Assembly (NCBI RefSeq): GCF_010183535.1
Contig: NC_071331.1
Coordinates: forward strand, 15,996,001-16,060,000
Length of the DNA stretch: 64,000 bases
Direction of reading: 5' to 3'
From: Caenorhabditis remanei
Lineage: Eukaryota > Nematoda > Chromadorea > Rhabditida > Rhabditidae
Of the stretch, positions 60,703-64,000 are shown one piece after another. A program made the position numbers and the translations under genes. The notes beneath the pieces are model-generated. The model was given only the letters and a program-made list of their open reading frames with translations. It was not told the origin of the DNA and searched no databases. Each line of letters starts with the position of its first letter. Position 1 is the first letter of the stretch.

Positions 60703-61981
60703 AGTTAGGAACAAACACGAAAATTGCTCTCATTTTATCAGTTGAGTGAAGCTTAAATAGGTGCTCTCTAAGTAAACGAAAGGAGGAGGTCGATAACTTT
60801 TTTGCATTTCCAATTTGGTGACCGTTGCGAATTAGAACCGGCTGAACAAATACGAGAGTTACGGTTTATGAGTAAATATGTTAATCATCATACGTTTGGG
60901 AGTTTTCAGATGGTACGGACTGATTAGGTTTTGAACAGGATCTAATGAAAAGAAATCGAATTCCAGAAGAATTTGCCCATCTAAAAAGAAGGGAGTGGCT
61001 GATAACGAGTCGAATTATTTCAGACAAAGATTATAATTTCATTTAAACTATTTTGTACTGTTAATTATTCTTTGACTTGATCAAACTGTGTTATATTGTA
61101 CATCATTATTTTGTTTATTATGCTCCTCTGACGTCAATTCCGTTGAAAATATGTTAGATATTTCGGCATTTAATTGTGCTAACCTTCGTTTTTCACACCT
61201 TTAACGACGAAATATTACGAGATGGGAAGTAGTAAACGCCCAGGTGAATCAACACATCCTATGGGTGTTACCGAAACTTTCGTTCCATGCAAATGTAATC
61301 AGAAGATTCCTGAAAGTATTAGTAAGTTCCTGTCTGGTTTGGAATGCGGACTTTCATTTGTATATTTAAGATTTCGTAAAAAAAAAGTACAGTACCATTT
61401 GATAAGAAAATGTAAGTAAAATTTTATAAGTTTTTAATCCGTATTTGAGCGAAGATTTGATGATAAATGATAAGAAGAAGTGTTATTTCTTGTGAAATAC
61501 ATTGCTCAACTTTGCGAAATGTGTAACATCACTTCTCTTGGTTTGACATGAAATAAGCCGATTCTAATATTTACCAAAACACAAAAAATAATTAGTTTGT
61601 ACCATGCTCACAAATTACAAATCATTCAATTGTGATTGGCATTTCATAGGTAAGCTATACGGAATAATGACTTTAACATGCTTATTTATCTGAAGACTAA
61701 TTGAATATCTCTTGAGCAAGCCTGAGATTTCAATGAGCTTTTCTATACTCGTTCATCAGTTTGAATAAAACATCTACTTAAGTATACTTCGTTGTTAATT
61801 ATTTTCTCTAAAAGATTGAAATATTAACTCTAAAAACTTATAAACGAGCTTGAACCCAGAATAAATTGGTAGGAATAATTAAGAAATTCATTTCACTTTT
61901 GACAAAACTAGTTCGAAGAATACCAATAAAAATATGAAATGGTACAAATTAACAATAAGAAATGTATGATATTAATGCTTT
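60703..61981. other. Intergenic region between lectin and CUB-like genes
   Basis: 1.3 kb. The first part holds the minus-strand lectin promoter, with a short purine-rich stretch near 60780. A 33-codon ATG frame at 61222 ends at a GTAAGT donor but has no plausible partner exon, so I leave it out. The last part is the 3' flank of the CUB-like gene, very AT-rich. Confidence 0.5.
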
Positions 61982-63902
61982 TCACCGAAACAGTGTGATC
62001 CAAATAGTGAGAACAATTGATATGAGAATACCTGAAATAATAACTTCAATATTTGGAATCTCGATCAGAAAACTCACTATTCGTAGTTGCTGAATTGTAT
62101 CTATCAAAACCAAAACTAACAAACGATCCAGTTGTAACTGCACCATTCGCTTGATATTTCACTGTTATTGTGTCTCCAACAGCCCATACAGCCCCTCCTG
62201 GGAAATTCGTAGTGGAATATCTGAAATACAATGTTTACTTCTTCAAAACAGGATTTTTGTAACAAACTCATTTTCAGAAACAACTTTCTGGCTGGATAAA
62301 ATGGCAACATTCAATGTTGCTGCTCCAGAAATTGCCGCTCGGTCTACTGTATAACTGATGTTGGAAACCTTGGAAAATGACTTGATTCTATCCTCGTAAT
62401 CTTGTTGAGAACTATTCAATGCATAGTTTGGAGATGAGAAGAATCCACGTCGACTGTCAAGAGCAGGTGACCATTCAACTGTAATTTTGTTTTAGTCTGT
62501 CTAGTTTTGAAAAAATCGAAAAAAACCTTTAGAAGGATCTGAAACCATGGAAACAATTGCCTGATCCTGATTCAATACAAATGTTATGTACTTTCCATTA
62601 AACTTCTGTGGAGTGTTTGTTTTCGAGTTTGATGATCTGAAACGTAATATATTTAGGGAGTTATTTGCACACAATGATTGATTACGTGTAATCAGAAAGT
62701 CTATGAGCATCTGTAACAAAATCAGTATAGACTGATAGTTTGTTGGTATCAGGCATAGAAATGTCTCTGACAAAAAAGTATGATGGATTGTATCGGATTG
62801 CAGCGACAGTTCCTTGACGAGCGTCTAATGAAACATCACATGGATCGAAAATACAACTGATTGGTTTGTAAGTCTTGAAATCTTTCACATCTGGAAAACG
62901 TTTCCGTTAGTGAGACAGATATCAGAATCGACACTTACCAAAATAATCTTGAAGAATGACACTATTTCTAACATTGTTGAAACCGGCAATAAGAGACCAG
63001 AGAGTGAGATACTTTCCAGTTGAAATGTATCTTTGCCCATTACGTAATACTTGGTGCAAGCTAAAAAATACTGCTGTAGTCGGCTTGTTTGTAGGGATTG
63101 AACTTACTTTCCAACGTGAGTTGAATTGATCGATGGACCATCAAAAACTTGAGTATTACGCAGATATGGATTCAAATCAGAGATAGTCACGGTTGACGGA
63201 AGTGCAAGAAGATTGACTCTTGTTTCTGCTTCGATCACAGTCGAATTGTCAAAATCACCAGCGAACAGAGTCAATGGAGAAGAGTTTGGATGAACTTGCC
63301 ACGATGTCGGATATGTTGGATTCACTGAAAGTTCGTATTAAATCAATGATTTTCCGAAGATTCGATTAGAATCATATTCCAAACAAACCTTTGTACCATG
63401 CAATTCTCATTCCGAATTCTCCAGCTTCATTAGCTTGGAGGTCCACTCGAAACGATGGGTTCATCAAAAAATAAGGCTCCATGTTTGTTGTTTCAATTCT
63501 GAAAATGAAACTAGTCATAGCAGTCATACGATGTATCTAGACTGATGAAATCAGGGTAATAGTTAAAATCAGAATACAATCCTTTTTTGCCGTTAATGTC
63601 CTAACATGTTTTATTCATTTACTCACGTCGTAACATATCCTGTAGAGTCTGTCATTTTAAGAACTGATGACTGATTTGTGTTTGCTGTCATTTGGAAAAA
63701 TGCAAACATTCCTTTTGGTACATTGATCTGTAAATTTCAGAAGTTCCGCGGTGATTCATCTATTAAAACTAACAATCCATGAACAGTTCTGTCCTGCTGC
63801 GTACTGCGGAGCAAAGTGATTTTTATCCCATCCAGATGGATATAATATAGGATTGCTGATGTTGTTAGGGGGGTCAATTGTTTGAGTTCCAGCACATTCT
63901 GA
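61982..63902 (-). CDS. CUB-like domain protein (PF02408 type), 5' end outside the window
   Basis: Minus-strand gene running off the right edge: the first exon inside begins about 63902 after TTTATTCAG (ECAGTQTIDPPNN) and the signal peptide must lie beyond 64000. At least nine exons, joined in frame by TTTCAG-type sites, give about 480 aa. Seen: ILYPSGWDKNHFAPQYAA and NCSWIINVPKGMFAFFQMT, the typical start of the nematode CUB-like domain; a second similar region after KTYKPISCIFDPCD with VWAVGDTITVKYQANG near the end. The terminal exon (62030-61982) encodes ILISIVLTIWITLFR, a hydrophobic tail that fits a GPI-anchor signal or single TM. Family knowledge: such genes (for example dod-24 and relatives) are secreted or surface proteins induced by pathogens. 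C. elegans has several of these in the ZK896 cluster, in agreement with the local gene order. Confidence 0.85.
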
Positions 63903-64000
63903 ATAAAAATATGTCTAGGATTAAAATAAGATTTTTATGTTTTTCCCATGACAACAAGTTTCGGAATAGTACTAAAATAATTTTAAATAGGAAAAAGTTG

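Noticed and set aside
61222..61419. Small ATG exon beginning MGSSKRPGEST with a GTAAGT donor
   Set aside because: No TTTCAG-type acceptor or in-frame continuation before the CUB-like gene, and no homology.

Overview
The window is nuclear DNA from a Caenorhabditis nematode. The evidence is short introns with the nematode acceptor TTTTCAG and GTAAGT-type donors, AT-rich pyrimidine-biased intergenic DNA, and a gene set known from C. elegans chromosome IV (unc-31, a PINCH/pin-2-like gene, a nucleotide-sugar transporter, an AFD-type receptor guanylyl cyclase, then C-type lectin and CUB-like genes). From memory, the right half matches the order of the C. elegans ZK896 genes next to ZK897.1/unc-31. 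I could not check this by a search, nor say which species it is. Gene models were built by hand from splice sites. For eight of the spliced genes I summed the exon lengths and each closed to a multiple of three.

Layout from left to right. 1-1122: upstream DNA. 1123-10173 (+): unc-31/CAPS, 22 exons, 1,395 aa, with two symmetric micro-exons. 11045-12014 (+): a small secreted cysteine-free orphan protein. 13144-13539 (+): a two-pass membrane protein. About 14068-14214: a degenerate tRNA-like element with a hairpin. 14521-15787 (+): a five-LIM PINCH protein, probably pin-2. 15788-21478: 5.7 kb without a gene. 21479-36221 (+): a FRMD4-type gene (FERM, CUPID/coiled coil, low-complexity tail, PDZ-ligand end) that I assemble across a 5.5-kb intron into one 1,056-aa frame, with a second possible start exon at 28094. 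Its intron 32808-33947 is almost filled by an antisense multi-pass membrane gene. 36222-39840: intergenic. 39841-41440 (+): TLC-domain protein. 44934-45771 (+): four-pass membrane protein. 47061-49063 and 49955-51679 (+): two tandem SLC35A-type nucleotide-sugar transporters. 52360-56452 (+): receptor guanylyl cyclase, probable gcy-18. 57179-59105 (+) and 59169-60702 (-): convergent two-domain C-type lectin genes. 61982 to at least 63900 (-): a CUB-like immune-type protein whose 5' end lies outside the window.

Functionally, the left half is neuronal/muscle (dense-core vesicle priming, integrin adhesion, polarity scaffold). The middle is membrane and Golgi functions. The right end is thermosensory cGMP signalling followed by a cluster of secreted defence-type genes.

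The most interesting non-routine features are: the nested antisense gene whose poly(A) signal lies next to the host splice donor; a perfect 54-bp inverted repeat with a 4-nt loop in a lectin intron; an inverted pair of about 224-bp repeats bracketing the unc-31 3' end and its neighbour; a frame-preserving 87-nt exon inside the FERM F3 lobe; and the predicted FERM and FERM-less isoforms of the FRMD4-like gene.
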